The notes under the pieces: model-generated
The model's database searches: none
Seen by the model: only the letters and a program-made list of their open reading frames with translations
Told to the model about the DNA's origin: nothing
From: CAZDAW01 sp964503685
GTDB taxonomy: Bacteria > Chloroflexota > Anaerolineae > Anaerolineales > Anaerolineaceae
Direction of reading: 5' to 3'
Assembly: GCA_964503685.1 (NCBI GenBank)
Contig: CAZDAW010000012.1
Location: 1-50,099, forward strand
DNA length: 50,099 bases
In this document: positions 34,158 through 41,894 of the stretch, one piece after another
Position numbering within the stretch: position 1 is the first letter of the stretch
Layout of the letters: each line of letters begins with the position of its first letter
Translations under genes and position numbers: made by a program

Positions 34158-34532
34158 ATGAATGCCCTAAAAGGAATCTCCATAGAGACAAAGATTTTTT
34201 CTCTGTTTGATCGTTTCAGACAGCCGCGCGTTCTCAAATATTACGGATCATCCGAAAACAACCCGCTTGTATCTGTCATCTGGAGACATCATCAGGATTG
34301 CGCCAGGCCAGTATTTCACAACATTTAATGGGTTTCCGTAAAGTTGGATGGGAGGTGGCACATCGAGAAAGTCGAAATATCTTTAACGGCTAAGTATCCC
34401 CATTTACCCTTATCAAAGATGCAGCCCTCATCCAGTATTTTTCGATCCGAGAAAAAACAAATTTCACTCAGACCATAGCCAAATTGCCCGTGCCCGCAAT
34501 GCCATACCGAACTTGACCCTGAATTAACCTAA
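34158..34532 (+). pseudogene. Decayed arsR paralogue
   Basis: Reading all frames gives pieces of an ArsR protein closely resembling the intact gene at 33576. The first piece, in frame with the ATG at 34158, is M-N-A-L-K-G-I-S-I-E-T-K-I-F-S-L-F. After a frameshift near 34220 comes S-Q-I-L-R-I-I, then A-C-I-C-H-L-E-T, S-I-S-Q-H-L-M and S-R-N-I-F-N-G, broken by TAA at 34391. A second shift near 34485 restores C-P-C-P-Q-C-H-T-E-L-D and a stop at 34530. The matching segments of the intact gene are A-C-V-C-H-L-E-T, V-I-S-Q-H-L-M and C-P-C-P-H-C. It lies 46 bp before the arsenite pump gene, so it was probably that gene's original regulator. Confidence 0.88.
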
Positions 34533-34578
34533 AAAAACCAATTAAATTCCTCAATTCTAAAACAAGGAGAAGATTGTT

Positions 34579-35667
34579 ATGGAAAATACCAGCATCACAA
34601 AGCGATTATCTTTTCTGGATCGGTACTTAACCCTCTGGATATTTCTTGCAATGGCTGTTGGGGTTGGCCTGGGGTATCTGCTCCCTAAAGCCGTCGAAAG
34701 TTTTAATGCCGCAGTATCCATCGGTACAACAAATATCCCGATCGCGATCGGGTTAATTCTTATGATGTACCCTCCACTGGCAAAAGTGCATTACGATGAA
34801 CTGGGCAAGGTCTTTAGAAATTGGAAGGTACTGGGACTGTCGCTTCTCCAGAACTGGATTATCGGCCCCATCTTAATGTTCGTCCTGGCGATCATTTTCC
34901 TGCGCGGTTACCCGGAATATATGGCAGGGTTGATCATGATCGGTCTGGCGCGCTGCATCGCAATGGTGATTGTGTGGAACGAACTGGCTAAAGGAGACAC
35001 CGATTATGCCGCCGGACTGGTGGCCTTTAACAGCATCTTCCAGGTGTTGTTTTACAGCGTGTATGCGTATGTGTTCATCACCGTGCTGCCCACCTGGTTT
35101 GGGCTGAAAGGGATGACAGTGCACATAACTATCGGCGAGATCGCCAAATCGGTTTTCATCTACCTGGGCATCCCGTTTATCGCCGGTTTCATCACCAACC
35201 AGGTACTTACCCGGGTAAAGGGAAAAGAATGGTTCTACAAGGTCTTTATTCCCAAGATTAGTCCCATTACGCTGATCGCTTTACTTTTCACCATCCTGGT
35301 CATGTTCAGCCTGAAAGGGAATCTCATCGTCAATATCCCGCTCGATGTAGTACGAATCGCCATCCCACTGTTGATTTACTTTGTGGGCATGTTCCTGGTC
35401 AGTTTCTTGATGGGCAAGAGCATAGGCGCCGATTACAAACAGACTACAACCTTATCCTTTACTGCTGCTTCGAATAATTTTGAACTGGCCATCGCTGTCG
35501 CTGTAGCAGTCTTTGGTCTGAACTCCGGAGAAGCATTCGCTGCGGTGATCGGGCCCCTGGTGGAAGTACCGGTGATGATCGGATTGGTAAATGTAGCATT
35601 CTGGCTTAAGAAGAAGTTATATAAAGAACAACTTGTGGCCGCTAAACCAAGCCCAGACATTTACTAA
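34579..35667 (+). CDS. acr3: Arsenite efflux permease, ACR3 family
   Basis: 362 aa with ten transmembrane helices, the usual ACR3 size. The conserved transport Cys is in L-A-R-C-I-A-M-V-I-V-W-N-E-L-A. Other family segments include P-I-A-I-G-L-I-L-M-M-Y-P-P-L-A-K-V and S-F-T-A-A-S-N-N-F-E-L-A-I-A. It exports As(III) using the proton gradient. AAGGAG stands at 34564-34569. The preceding DNA is an arsR pseudogene and an intact arsR. Confidence 0.96.
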   Translation: MENTSITKRLSFLDRYLTLWIFLAMAVGVGLGYLLPKAVESFNAAVSIGTTNIPIAIGLILMMYPPLAKVHYDELGKVFRNWKVLGLSLLQNWIIGPILMFVLAIIFLRGYPEYMAGLIMIGLARCIAMVIVWNELAKGDTDYAAGLVAFNSIFQVLFYSVYAYVFITVLPTWFGLKGMTVHITIGEIAKSVFIYLGIPFIAGFITNQVLTRVKGKEWFYKVFIPKISPITLIALLFTILVMFSLKGNLIVNIPLDVVRIAIPLLIYFVGMFLVSFLMGKSIGADYKQTTTLSFTAASNNFELAIAVAVAVFGLNSGEAFAAVIGPLVEVPVMIGLVNVAFWLKKKLYKEQLVAAKPSPDIY

Positions 35668-35693
35668 AATAAATTTTCGTAAATGCTGAAACT

Positions 35694-35730
35694 CTCTGAG
35701 CGGTCTTGTTAGATATAAGACCGCTCAGAG
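35694..35730. terminator. 14-bp hairpin between convergent acr3 and tauE-like genes
   Basis: CTCTGAGCGGTCTT (35694-35707) pairs perfectly with 35717-35730 around nine bases. There is no strong U-tract on either strand. Its place between convergent stops supports a terminator role. Confidence 0.65.
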
Positions 35731-35739
35731 AACAACAAT

Positions 35740-36645
35740 TTACCAGATCTTCAAACCAAAGAACGCTGTGATGAACTTGATCGACACATAGAGAAAGTAA
35801 ATGCCAAAGATCAATTTGAGTGTTGTGGGTTTGAAACGTTTGATCACGGCAGCACCCACCTGCGCCCCAATCACAGTTCCAGCAGCCAGTAACAAGCCAG
35901 CAGCCAAATCAACATAACCCCCTGTCAATTTGATCACACCACCCACTAAAGCCAGTGGAATCATAGTAGCAAGTGAAGTTCCCATGGTGATATATACCGG
36001 AGCGCCAAATAGATAGATTAACCCCGGCACAAGGGCATATCCACCTCCCAAACCTGCCACACCCGTCGCCAGACCGACCATCAAACCAAAAACTCCCAAT
36101 CCTGTAACGGACCCGGTGATTTTGTCCCCCTCCTTCTGAGGAAGCCCGGAATGTCGAATTCCTTCCCAGATCATTCGCAAGGCAGGCCAAAGGAACAGGA
36201 TTCCCAGTATCAGGCCCAATAAAGCAGATTGATTGGATAGTTTGGTGAATAGCCAGGAACCGATCAATACGCCTATAATCCCAATTCCACCCAGCCACGC
36301 TACTGCTCTTTTATCCAGGTTTTTACGAACCAGATGTCCATAACCGCCCGAAATGGCGGTAAAGATCACAGCAAAAAGTGTGGTGCCTACCGCAATTGGA
36401 GCAGGATACCCCATCCAGAAATGCAACACGGGCAGCATAACACTGCATCCGCCAGTACCGATAATTCCCCCAAGCACACCAGCAAGAAAGCCGACAAGTA
36501 TCAGTATTAACAGACGTCCTATCGTTAATTCCGGTACACCTTCGGGAAGAGTATTTTGCCCTAACCCGAAATAAAAAGCAGCCACCAGGGCAATAACTAA
36601 CAAAATGACGACAGTTGGAATCTGCGTTTTCAGCCAATTTTTCAT
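35740..36645 (-). CDS. TauE/SafE family permease
   Basis: 301 aa from the ATG at 36645, which has GGAGGT five bases before it; the ATG at 36657 overlaps that SD. Eight to nine transmembrane helices are seen, with the two-fold repeated G-x-x-G-x-G-G signature of the family (L-G-G-I-I-G-T-G-G-C-S and A-G-L-G-G-G-Y-A-L-V-P). TauE/SafE proteins export sulfite, sulfoacetate or other small anions. It lies behind an ArsR-type regulator and a Cys-rich small ORF. A thiol- or metalloid-related anion is therefore possible here, but this is inference. Confidence 0.92.
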   Translation of the reverse strand: MKNWLKTQIPTVVILLVIALVAAFYFGLGQNTLPEGVPELTIGRLLILILVGFLAGVLGGIIGTGGCSVMLPVLHFWMGYPAPIAVGTTLFAVIFTAISGGYGHLVRKNLDKRAVAWLGGIGIIGVLIGSWLFTKLSNQSALLGLILGILFLWPALRMIWEGIRHSGLPQKEGDKITGSVTGLGVFGLMVGLATGVAGLGGGYALVPGLIYLFGAPVYITMGTSLATMIPLALVGGVIKLTGGYVDLAAGLLLAAGTVIGAQVGAAVIKRFKPTTLKLIFGIYFLYVSIKFITAFFGLKIW

Positions 36646-36684
36646 AATGACCTCCATTGATAGTAGTTTTTAGAATTTGAACAT

Positions 36685-36783
36685 TTACCACTTACCATAA
36701 GGAGGCGGCGATAAATCTACGCAGGGTGGAAGCTTGCATTTACTCAAGCATACACAAGGTTTGCGAGAGCACTTGGTCATCAT
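36685..36783 (-). CDS. 32-aa five-cysteine peptide coupled to arsR
   Basis: This short frame starts with ATG-ATG, where the first ATG overlaps the arsR stop (ATGA). AAGGA stands six bases before it. It ends at TAA (36685-36687), 39 bp before the tauE-like ATG. The peptide has Cys at positions 5, 10, 12, 16 and 21 in the pattern C-S-R-K-P-C-V-C-L-S-K-C-K-L-P-P-C, then a Pro-rich end. The spacing suggests a metal or metalloid ligand, such as a small chaperone or storage peptide. I know no named family. Translation is supported by overlap, SD and operon position only. Confidence 0.6.
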   Translation of the reverse strand: MMTKCSRKPCVCLSKCKLPPCVDLSPPPYGKW

Positions 36784-37112
36784 CTTTCTTCCTTTGAGTA
36801 AACAAGGATTTCACTTTCAGACAACCAATTTGCTTGCATATATTCAAGGCAGTGTTTCAATTTTTCTGACGTCAGCAAATATAACCGTTTCCAACCCTCA
36901 TGACGAGAATCTACCAGGTGCATTTTGCGCAACAGCATGAGGTGTTGTGAAATACAGGGTTGCCTTTGCCCAAGTTTTTCTGCTAACTCACAAACACAAC
37001 AAGGCTCTTTTAGCAGATAAAACAATATCGCCAATCGAAGAGGATTTCCGAGTAAACGAAGGAAACTTGCCAGGTCAGTTGTGTTGTCAAAAATGGGTTC
37101 CGTTGATTGCAT
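36780..37112 (-). CDS. ArsR-family metalloregulator
   Basis: 110-aa winged HTH protein. The metal-site helix reads E-P-C-C-V-C-E-L-A-E and the recognition helix Q-P-C-I-S-Q-H-L-M-L-L-R. The cysteines in and next to the DNA-binding domain fit an As(III)/Sb(III) or soft-metal sensor. It is the first gene of a three-gene unit with the Cys-rich small ORF and the TauE/SafE permease. Its own promoter overlaps an inverted repeat that is a likely autoregulatory operator. Confidence 0.93.
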   Translation of the reverse strand: MQSTEPIFDNTTDLASFLRLLGNPLRLAILFYLLKEPCCVCELAEKLGQRQPCISQHLMLLRKMHLVDSRHEGWKRLYLLTSEKLKHCLEYMQANWLSESEILVYSKEER

Positions 37113-37146
37113 TGACTGCCTTCAATCAACAATATTCAAATTTTTG

Positions 37147-37185
37147 TATATGATTTAGTATACTCATATATTCGGAATTTGACAA
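37147..37185 (-). promoter_or_regulatory. Promoter with overlapping operator of arsR-smORF-tauE
   Basis: On the minus strand: TTGTCA (37180-37185), a 17-bp spacer, and TATACT (37157-37162). The perfect inverted repeat TATATGA-N10-TCATATA covers 37147-37170, across the -10 box. Binding there would block RNA polymerase, the usual ArsR mode. The start point is about 40 bp before the ATG. Confidence 0.8.
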
Positions 37186-37487
37186 TAACGCTTTATGATA
37201 GTTTGCCGCAAAACGGCAACAGAACGTGTATCACATCTTACACAGATGTAAGTCCGCTCATTAAATTCGATAGGTCATGCAAAATTTCAGAAATTGCACA
37301 CCTTCTGAACAGGAATTCACAAAAAACTTTGTTATTAAGATATAATGTAGTATTAAAAAAATAAGGTTTGTACTTCAGATAAGTATTAAGTACCAAATCT
37401 TATTGGATGATGATGCCTCACCCGCATCGAAACATCCATTTTCACCAGATGGCTCCTTACTTTTTGCTATGACATACAGGATGACCT
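37186..37487. other. AT-rich gap between arsR and the stress-protein gene
   Basis: No gene is supported here. A TATAAT box occurs in AAGATATAATG near 37340 without a good -35. It may belong to the universal stress protein gene, leaving a leader of about 140 nt. No strong hairpin seen. Confidence 0.4.
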
Positions 37488-38375
37488 ATGTTTGAACGGA
37501 TATTATTTCCCACAGACTTCTCTGCTTATGCCAATGCCGTGCTTAACTGCCTGCCTGCGCTCAAAAACGTTGGCCTGCGTGAGGTGATCCTGATTAATGT
37601 CATTCGAACAGGCATGATCGCCCTGCCGGATACATACAATCTCGAAAGCTATAAATATATTTATTGGAGCATCGAAGAACAGCTCAATACTGCTCGTAAA
37701 ACATTGGAAAAACACGGCCTGGAAGTTAAAACCCGTCTGGAATATGGTTCACCAGCCGTTGAGGTGGTGCGCGTAGCAAACGATGAAAAGGTTAATCTCA
37801 TTATTGTTGGCGCCCAGGGAACAACACTGGCGAAAGAGATTATGCTGGGGAATACAGCATTAGAAATTATCCGCCGCTCACCCTTGCCGGTGCTCGTCGC
37901 TCAGGCTGAGCTCGAGCATCAATGGAGCGAAATCATAGCGTCGAACGAATGTAAACCCATATTCAACAGTGTATTACATCCCACTGATTTCTCAAATTGC
38001 GCCAATCAAGCTGTCGAAACCATCAAACAAATGAGCAATGTTGGCATTAATGAGGTAATCGTTCTTCACGTGCAAGATGAACGCGTCATGAAACACCGGA
38101 CAGCAGAGCAACTGAAAGAATTCGACCTGACAGATCAGGAACGTCTGGAAAAACTATGCGCTGAACTATCGGCGTGTAATTTAAAATCTCGATTCCTGCT
38201 CAAACAGGGAATCCCATTTCAAGAAACACTCCGCGTAGCCGATGAAATCAACCCAAGCGTGATCGTCCTCGGCTCGTATGGGCGCAGCGCAATCCAGGAA
38301 ATGTTCCTGGGAAGCACATTCGAGAATGTAGTCAGGCAGAGCCATTATCCGGTGCTGGTGATTAAGTGCGCCTGA
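37488..38375 (+). CDS. Tandem universal stress protein (two UspA domains)
   Basis: 295 aa with two UspA folds, about residues 1-142 and 160-294. Each begins with a beta strand F-x-x-x-L-x-P-T-D-F-S and ends near G-x-x-G-x(9)-G-S/N-T (G-A-Q-G-T-T-L-A-K-E-I-M-L-G-N-T; G-S-Y-G-R-S-A-I-Q-E-M-F-L-G-S-T), the ATP-binding pattern. Such proteins support survival under stress; the exact process is unknown. It sits inside the arsenic region with its own leader. Confidence 0.93.
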   Translation: MFERILFPTDFSAYANAVLNCLPALKNVGLREVILINVIRTGMIALPDTYNLESYKYIYWSIEEQLNTARKTLEKHGLEVKTRLEYGSPAVEVVRVANDEKVNLIIVGAQGTTLAKEIMLGNTALEIIRRSPLPVLVAQAELEHQWSEIIASNECKPIFNSVLHPTDFSNCANQAVETIKQMSNVGINEVIVLHVQDERVMKHRTAEQLKEFDLTDQERLEKLCAELSACNLKSRFLLKQGIPFQETLRVADEINPSVIVLGSYGRSAIQEMFLGSTFENVVRQSHYPVLVIKCA

Positions 38376-38446
38376 ACATATCAATTTTTCAAGGATTTAA
38401 CTCAGTTGTTTATCCTTCCATCCACCTGAGCTTTATTAATAGAGCT

Positions 38447-38471
38447 GCCGGTTGGCTATTAATCAACCGGC
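38447..38471 (+). terminator. Probable terminator after the stress-protein gene
   Basis: GCCGGTTG (38447-38454) pairs with CAACCGGC (38464-38471) around nine bases and is followed by TTGTTG. The U-tract is weak. It lies between convergent genes. Confidence 0.5.
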
Positions 38472-38519
38472 TTGTTGAAAAAGATACTTTCTCAATTCCA
38501 ATCGATATTTGGATGCTGA

Positions 38520-40010
38520 TTACCCGCAACATCCAACTTTTGTTCGAGCACACTTACATTCCACAGGCGTTTTTTCAGCCGAGACAATCGCACTATAAAC
38601 TTTCACGTCGTCCATCTCCATTGACTGAGCGCTACGCTTAACCGAGATGTTCTTAAAGCCTGCCTGGGCAATCAGGTCAACGTACTCCTGTTCGGGCAAA
38701 GCGCCGGCAACACACTCAGACCAGAGTTCAGGATCTATGTGTTTTTCGGACGAAAACGCGCGGTCCGTAACAATATCACTGATCGTCATCCGGCCATTTG
38801 TTTTTAGAACTCGATAGATTTCTTTAAATACTTTACCTTTATCTTCACTCAGGTTGATTACGCAATTGGAAAGAACCACATCTACACTGTTATCGTCAAC
38901 GGGTAATGCTGCCGCCTGTCCCATACGGAAATCCAGGTTATTTAACCCGGCTTTGGCTGCTGCGCGGCCTGCGCGTTCTAACATCGCCGGCGTCATATCG
39001 ACGCCGATCACTTTCCCTTTGGCGCCCACCTTGCGCGCCGCTAAAATAGCATCCAATCCACCCCCGCTACCGATATCCAGCACAACCTGGCCTGCTTTCA
39101 AATCAGCTAATGCCGTCGGGTTACCGCAACCGAGTGAAATTTCGGAAGCATCTGCGGGGACTGATGAAAGTTGTTCATCCGAGTACCCTATCATAAGCGC
39201 ATTATCATTAACTTCGGTTTTCGCTGAATGAGACGAATCACCACAGCAAGCCGAAGATTGAGCCGTCTCCTTTTCAGTTGACAAGCAACTACATGAACCT
39301 GAATTTTTTGCCAACGCACTGTAATGATTTTGAACTGATTGCTGGACGCCGCTTATTTGTTTTGTCCCGGTAGCCAAAAAAATACTGATCTTTGCCGTGC
39401 GGCCAGATACATCTGTCATCGTGGAATCCTGTGATTCGGCGCAACAAGATTGCCCGCTGCAATCCACAATAATATTGACCAGACCCGCCTGCTGGAACCA
39501 ATCACGGATTTGCTGGCGCTCAAAACCCATCCAAACATCGGCCATCTCTTCTTTCATCCACTTGTAATGATGGACATCCATATCTGTGATCATTAAACGA
39601 CCACCTGGACGCAGCAAGCGTACCATCTCCTGGATAGCACCCACGGGATCAGGGCAATGATGCAGATACATATTGGCGAAAATGGCGTCCAGGCTTTTAT
39701 CTGGCAGTGGAATAGATTGTCCATCTGTTTCGTGATAAAGCAGGTTATCGAACCGGCTCAAATTCCGTTTTGCAACCGCCAACATGGCTGCCGACCCGTC
39801 GATGACATGCACGCGCTTTACCAATGGCGCCAACCCGGCTGACATAAACCCCGTTCCTGCACCTATATCAGCAACTACCATTTCCGGGCGAAGGTAGGCT
39901 TTGGCTATCGCCGCATCCCGCACCGCTTCAGTGAAATAACCCGAACGGATATTATCCCATTCAGCGGCTGTCCGCTCAAAATATTCAGACGAGGCCTGAG
40001 TCATACTCAT
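38520..40010 (-). CDS. arsM: Two-domain methyltransferase: SAM-MTase fused to ArsM
   Basis: 496 aa. Residues 1-215 form a class I SAM methyltransferase (D-I-G-A-G-T-G near 48-54) that ends in a Cys-rich patch (C-S-G-Q-S-C-C). Residues 222-496 match arsenite methyltransferase ArsM: N-terminal cysteines (C-S-C and A-C-C-G-D), I-S-L-G-C-G-N-P (291-298), L-D-I-G-S-G-G-G-L-D (311-320), S-N-C-V-I-N-L-S (381-388), E-C-V-A-G-A-L (432-438), and a Cys-rich tail. The second half holds the As(III)-binding cysteines expected for methylation. AAAGGAG lies eight bases before the ATG. An arsR lies immediately upstream and an operator-like repeat lies between. The role of the first domain is unknown. Confidence 0.9.
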   Translation of the reverse strand: MSMTQASSEYFERTAAEWDNIRSGYFTEAVRDAAIAKAYLRPEMVVADIGAGTGFMSAGLAPLVKRVHVIDGSAAMLAVAKRNLSRFDNLLYHETDGQSIPLPDKSLDAIFANMYLHHCPDPVGAIQEMVRLLRPGGRLMITDMDVHHYKWMKEEMADVWMGFERQQIRDWFQQAGLVNIIVDCSGQSCCAESQDSTMTDVSGRTAKISIFLATGTKQISGVQQSVQNHYSALAKNSGSCSCLSTEKETAQSSACCGDSSHSAKTEVNDNALMIGYSDEQLSSVPADASEISLGCGNPTALADLKAGQVVLDIGSGGGLDAILAARKVGAKGKVIGVDMTPAMLERAGRAAAKAGLNNLDFRMGQAAALPVDDNSVDVVLSNCVINLSEDKGKVFKEIYRVLKTNGRMTISDIVTDRAFSSEKHIDPELWSECVAGALPEQEYVDLIAQAGFKNISVKRSAQSMEMDDVKVYSAIVSAEKTPVECKCARTKVGCCG

Positions 40011-40030
40011 GTCATATTCTCCTTTGTTTT

Positions 40031-40046
40031 ATCGTATTTTTACGAT
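40031..40046 (-). promoter_or_regulatory. Operator-like repeat before arsM
   Basis: ATCGTA-TTTT-TACGAT, a 16-bp inverted repeat 20 bp upstream of the arsM start. It matches the centre of the large palindrome upstream of arsR (ATCGTAATTTTACGAT) at 15 of 16 positions, so the same ArsR probably binds both. Confidence 0.72.
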
Positions 40047-40108
40047 TTTGATATCAAAAAAATATTATATTAAAACCACACGGATAATTGATTGCGCCAT
40101 GCCACGTT

Positions 40109-40414
40109 CTAGCAACATCCTGGCAACCATTTCTCTATCTGCTCCTTGAGCCAATGGATGCTTTCAGGATTCAAACAATAACAGGTCGCCGGGCCCTCAA
40201 TCTCACCGACGATCAAACCAGCCTCGCACAGCACTTTAAGGTGCTGGCTGACTGTCGATTGGGCAAGCGGAGTAGTTTGAACGATTTCGCCAGTCACACA
40301 CACCTGGCGCTCCGCCAACGTTTGAACAATCTTAAAACGAATTGGGTTCCCTAACGCTTTTAACATTTTAGCCAAACGAATTTCGTCGGCCGATAATTGT
40401 TTTATAGATTTCAT
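40109..40414 (-). CDS. ArsR-family regulator of arsM
   Basis: 101-aa winged HTH protein. The recognition helix is S-T-V-S-Q-H-L-K-V-L-C. Cysteines occur in the helix before it (R-Q-V-C-V-T-G-E), in the wing (A-T-C-Y-C-L-N) and as a terminal C-C pair, which suggests metalloid sensing away from the classic CVC site. It lies 98 bp before arsM on the same strand and is divergent from the ferredoxin gene. The 38-bp palindrome between those two genes is its most likely operator. Confidence 0.92.
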   Translation of the reverse strand: MKSIKQLSADEIRLAKMLKALGNPIRFKIVQTLAERQVCVTGEIVQTTPLAQSTVSQHLKVLCEAGLIVGEIEGPATCYCLNPESIHWLKEQIEKWLPGCC

Positions 40415-40429
40415 CAGTCAATCATCTTA

Positions 40430-40467
40430 TTACTCGTTATATCGTAATTTTACGATATAACGAGTAA
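40430..40467. promoter_or_regulatory. Perfect 38-bp palindromic operator
   Basis: Two 18-bp arms (40430-40447 and 40450-40467) are exact complements with two bases (TT) between. Each arm holds TTACTCG and TATATCGTAA. It lies 15 bp from the arsR start and about 105 bp from the ferredoxin start. No U-tract follows. The repeat of its core before arsM favours a protein site over a terminator. Confidence 0.82.
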
Positions 40468-40571
40468 ACTGTAAAGTTTATTCCCCACTCGTCGCCGCCC
40501 GGAAATCAGACTTTTATCTTATTTATTCCGGAATTTTCGTGCTATGTTTAATTTGAAAAAGGAAATTTCTT

Positions 40572-40793
40572 ATGAAACAAGATTGGGTAATACCTGCAGT
40601 CAATCCAAATATCTGTACTGGATGTGGAAACTGTGTTGCAGCATGCCCCAATCATGTCATCGTATTATCCGCCCAGAGACCCCTATTCATATCACCGGAA
40701 AATTGCACCTATTGCACCCAATGTGAAACCACTTGCCCTGAACAAGCCATCCGCTGTGAGTTCATAATTACCTGGAAATCAGATAAACATTAA
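40572..40793 (+). CDS. 2x[4Fe-4S] ferredoxin
   Basis: 73 aa with two clusters: C-T-G-C-G-N-C-V-A-A-C-P and C-T-Y-C-T-Q-C-E-T-T-C-P. AAGGA stands about eight bases before the ATG. It is divergent from arsR, and the shared 38-bp palindrome suggests joint control. It would carry electrons, perhaps for arsenate or thiol reduction linked to methylation. That link is inference from position only. Confidence 0.92.
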   Translation: MKQDWVIPAVNPNICTGCGNCVAACPNHVIVLSAQRPLFISPENCTYCTQCETTCPEQAIRCEFIITWKSDKH

Positions 40794-40838
40794 TAGAAGT
40801 GATCTTCTCCTTCAACGCACCGCGAAAAGGGAAAATAT

Positions 40839-40881
40839 CTTGTTCCCATGGCTGATGGCGCGATTCTATTCCGGGAACAAG
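40839..40881. repeat. Inverted repeat in the ferredoxin-acyltransferase gap
   Basis: CTTGTTCCC (40839-40847) and GGGAACAAG (40873-40881) around 25 bases, about 45 bp past the ferredoxin stop. There is no T-run. The rest of 40794-41091 shows no gene. Confidence 0.45.
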
Positions 40882-41091
40882 TCCGGATAATGCAAAACCT
40901 CAAACACAGAGAGCATGAGGAAACAGCAAAAGAATCGACAAAAATATCTGGCGCCGACAAAAAGACTGGAGAAAGCCGTTATTCAATTACTCGGGCGTGA
41001 AATTATTTATGGAATAATTTAAGGTTTAATGATAGACTCACCTGCGAAATGATCGTCTTAAAAAATATCATCCCGAAAGCGTCGAAGTATT

Positions 41092-41844
41092 GTGAATCGC
41101 TCAATCCCTGCCGAAAATAGACCCCGAATAAAATACCCGCGCCGGCGAATCCTAAGAGGCCTTTTACGCCATCTGATCGCCGGCATTTTTGCAACAACGA
41201 CTGATTTGCGCATTGATGGAAAAGAAAATGTCCCTTCTCAAGGGCCATTGCTGGTTGTTGCAAATCACTTCAGCTTCTTGGATCCCCTGGCCGTTATACA
41301 AGCAATGAATATGCCCCTGGAATTTATTGGCGGATTTCAGATGATTAACGCGCCGGCAAGCGTCCGCTGGCTTCCAAAACTTTGGGGAACCCTGCCGGTA
41401 TATAGAGGGTCTGTCTCACGAAAAACTCTCTATGATTCCGAAGATATCCTTCAACAAAAAGGTGTATTGGGTATTTTCCCTGAAGCGGGCAACTGGGCGA
41501 CAGTACTGCGCCCCGCCCGACCAGGCGCCGCCTACCTTGCCATCCGCTCACAAGCGAATATCCTCCCAATCGGAATTGATGGCTTATTAGGATTCTTGCC
41601 CCGGCTGCGCCAGGGCAAGCGCGCCAAAGTCAATATACGGATCGGAAAACCTTTTGGCCCACTCTATTCGCGGGAAGGGGAGAAGGATCGCCAATTATTG
41701 GAGGATGCAGGGAATAAAATCATGACGCAAATCGCCGAATTGATTCCACCCGAACGGCGAGGACATTTTTCCGACGACCCGGCCATTCGGGCTGCTGCAG
41801 CCGGTACAGAAATTTATCCCTGGAGTGACCACCCGGAAGGCTGA
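41092..41844 (+). CDS. PlsC-like lysophospholipid acyltransferase
   Basis: 250 aa from a GTG at 41092; no in-frame ATG exists after the upstream stop. The catalytic N-H-x4-D motif is N-H-F-S-F-L-D (about residues 57-63). The second block is G-I-F-P-E-A-G-N-W in place of the usual F-P-E-G-T. Such enzymes acylate lysophosphatidic acid or related lipids at the membrane. The altered PEG motif may mean a different acceptor. It is convergent with the stress-protein gene that follows. Confidence 0.87.
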   Translation: MNRSIPAENRPRIKYPRRRILRGLLRHLIAGIFATTTDLRIDGKENVPSQGPLLVVANHFSFLDPLAVIQAMNMPLEFIGGFQMINAPASVRWLPKLWGTLPVYRGSVSRKTLYDSEDILQQKGVLGIFPEAGNWATVLRPARPGAAYLAIRSQANILPIGIDGLLGFLPRLRQGKRAKVNIRIGKPFGPLYSREGEKDRQLLEDAGNKIMTQIAELIPPERRGHFSDDPAIRAAAAGTEIYPWSDHPEG

Positions 41845-41894
41845 TCTAGATCTAACAGCTCTTTCCAATAACCAGGCCAGACACCCCACCCTGT

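Noticed and set aside
37179..37364. 61-codon frame between arsR and the stress-protein gene
   Set aside because: It begins inside the arsR promoter and has no SD; the composition is that of AT-rich intergenic DNA.
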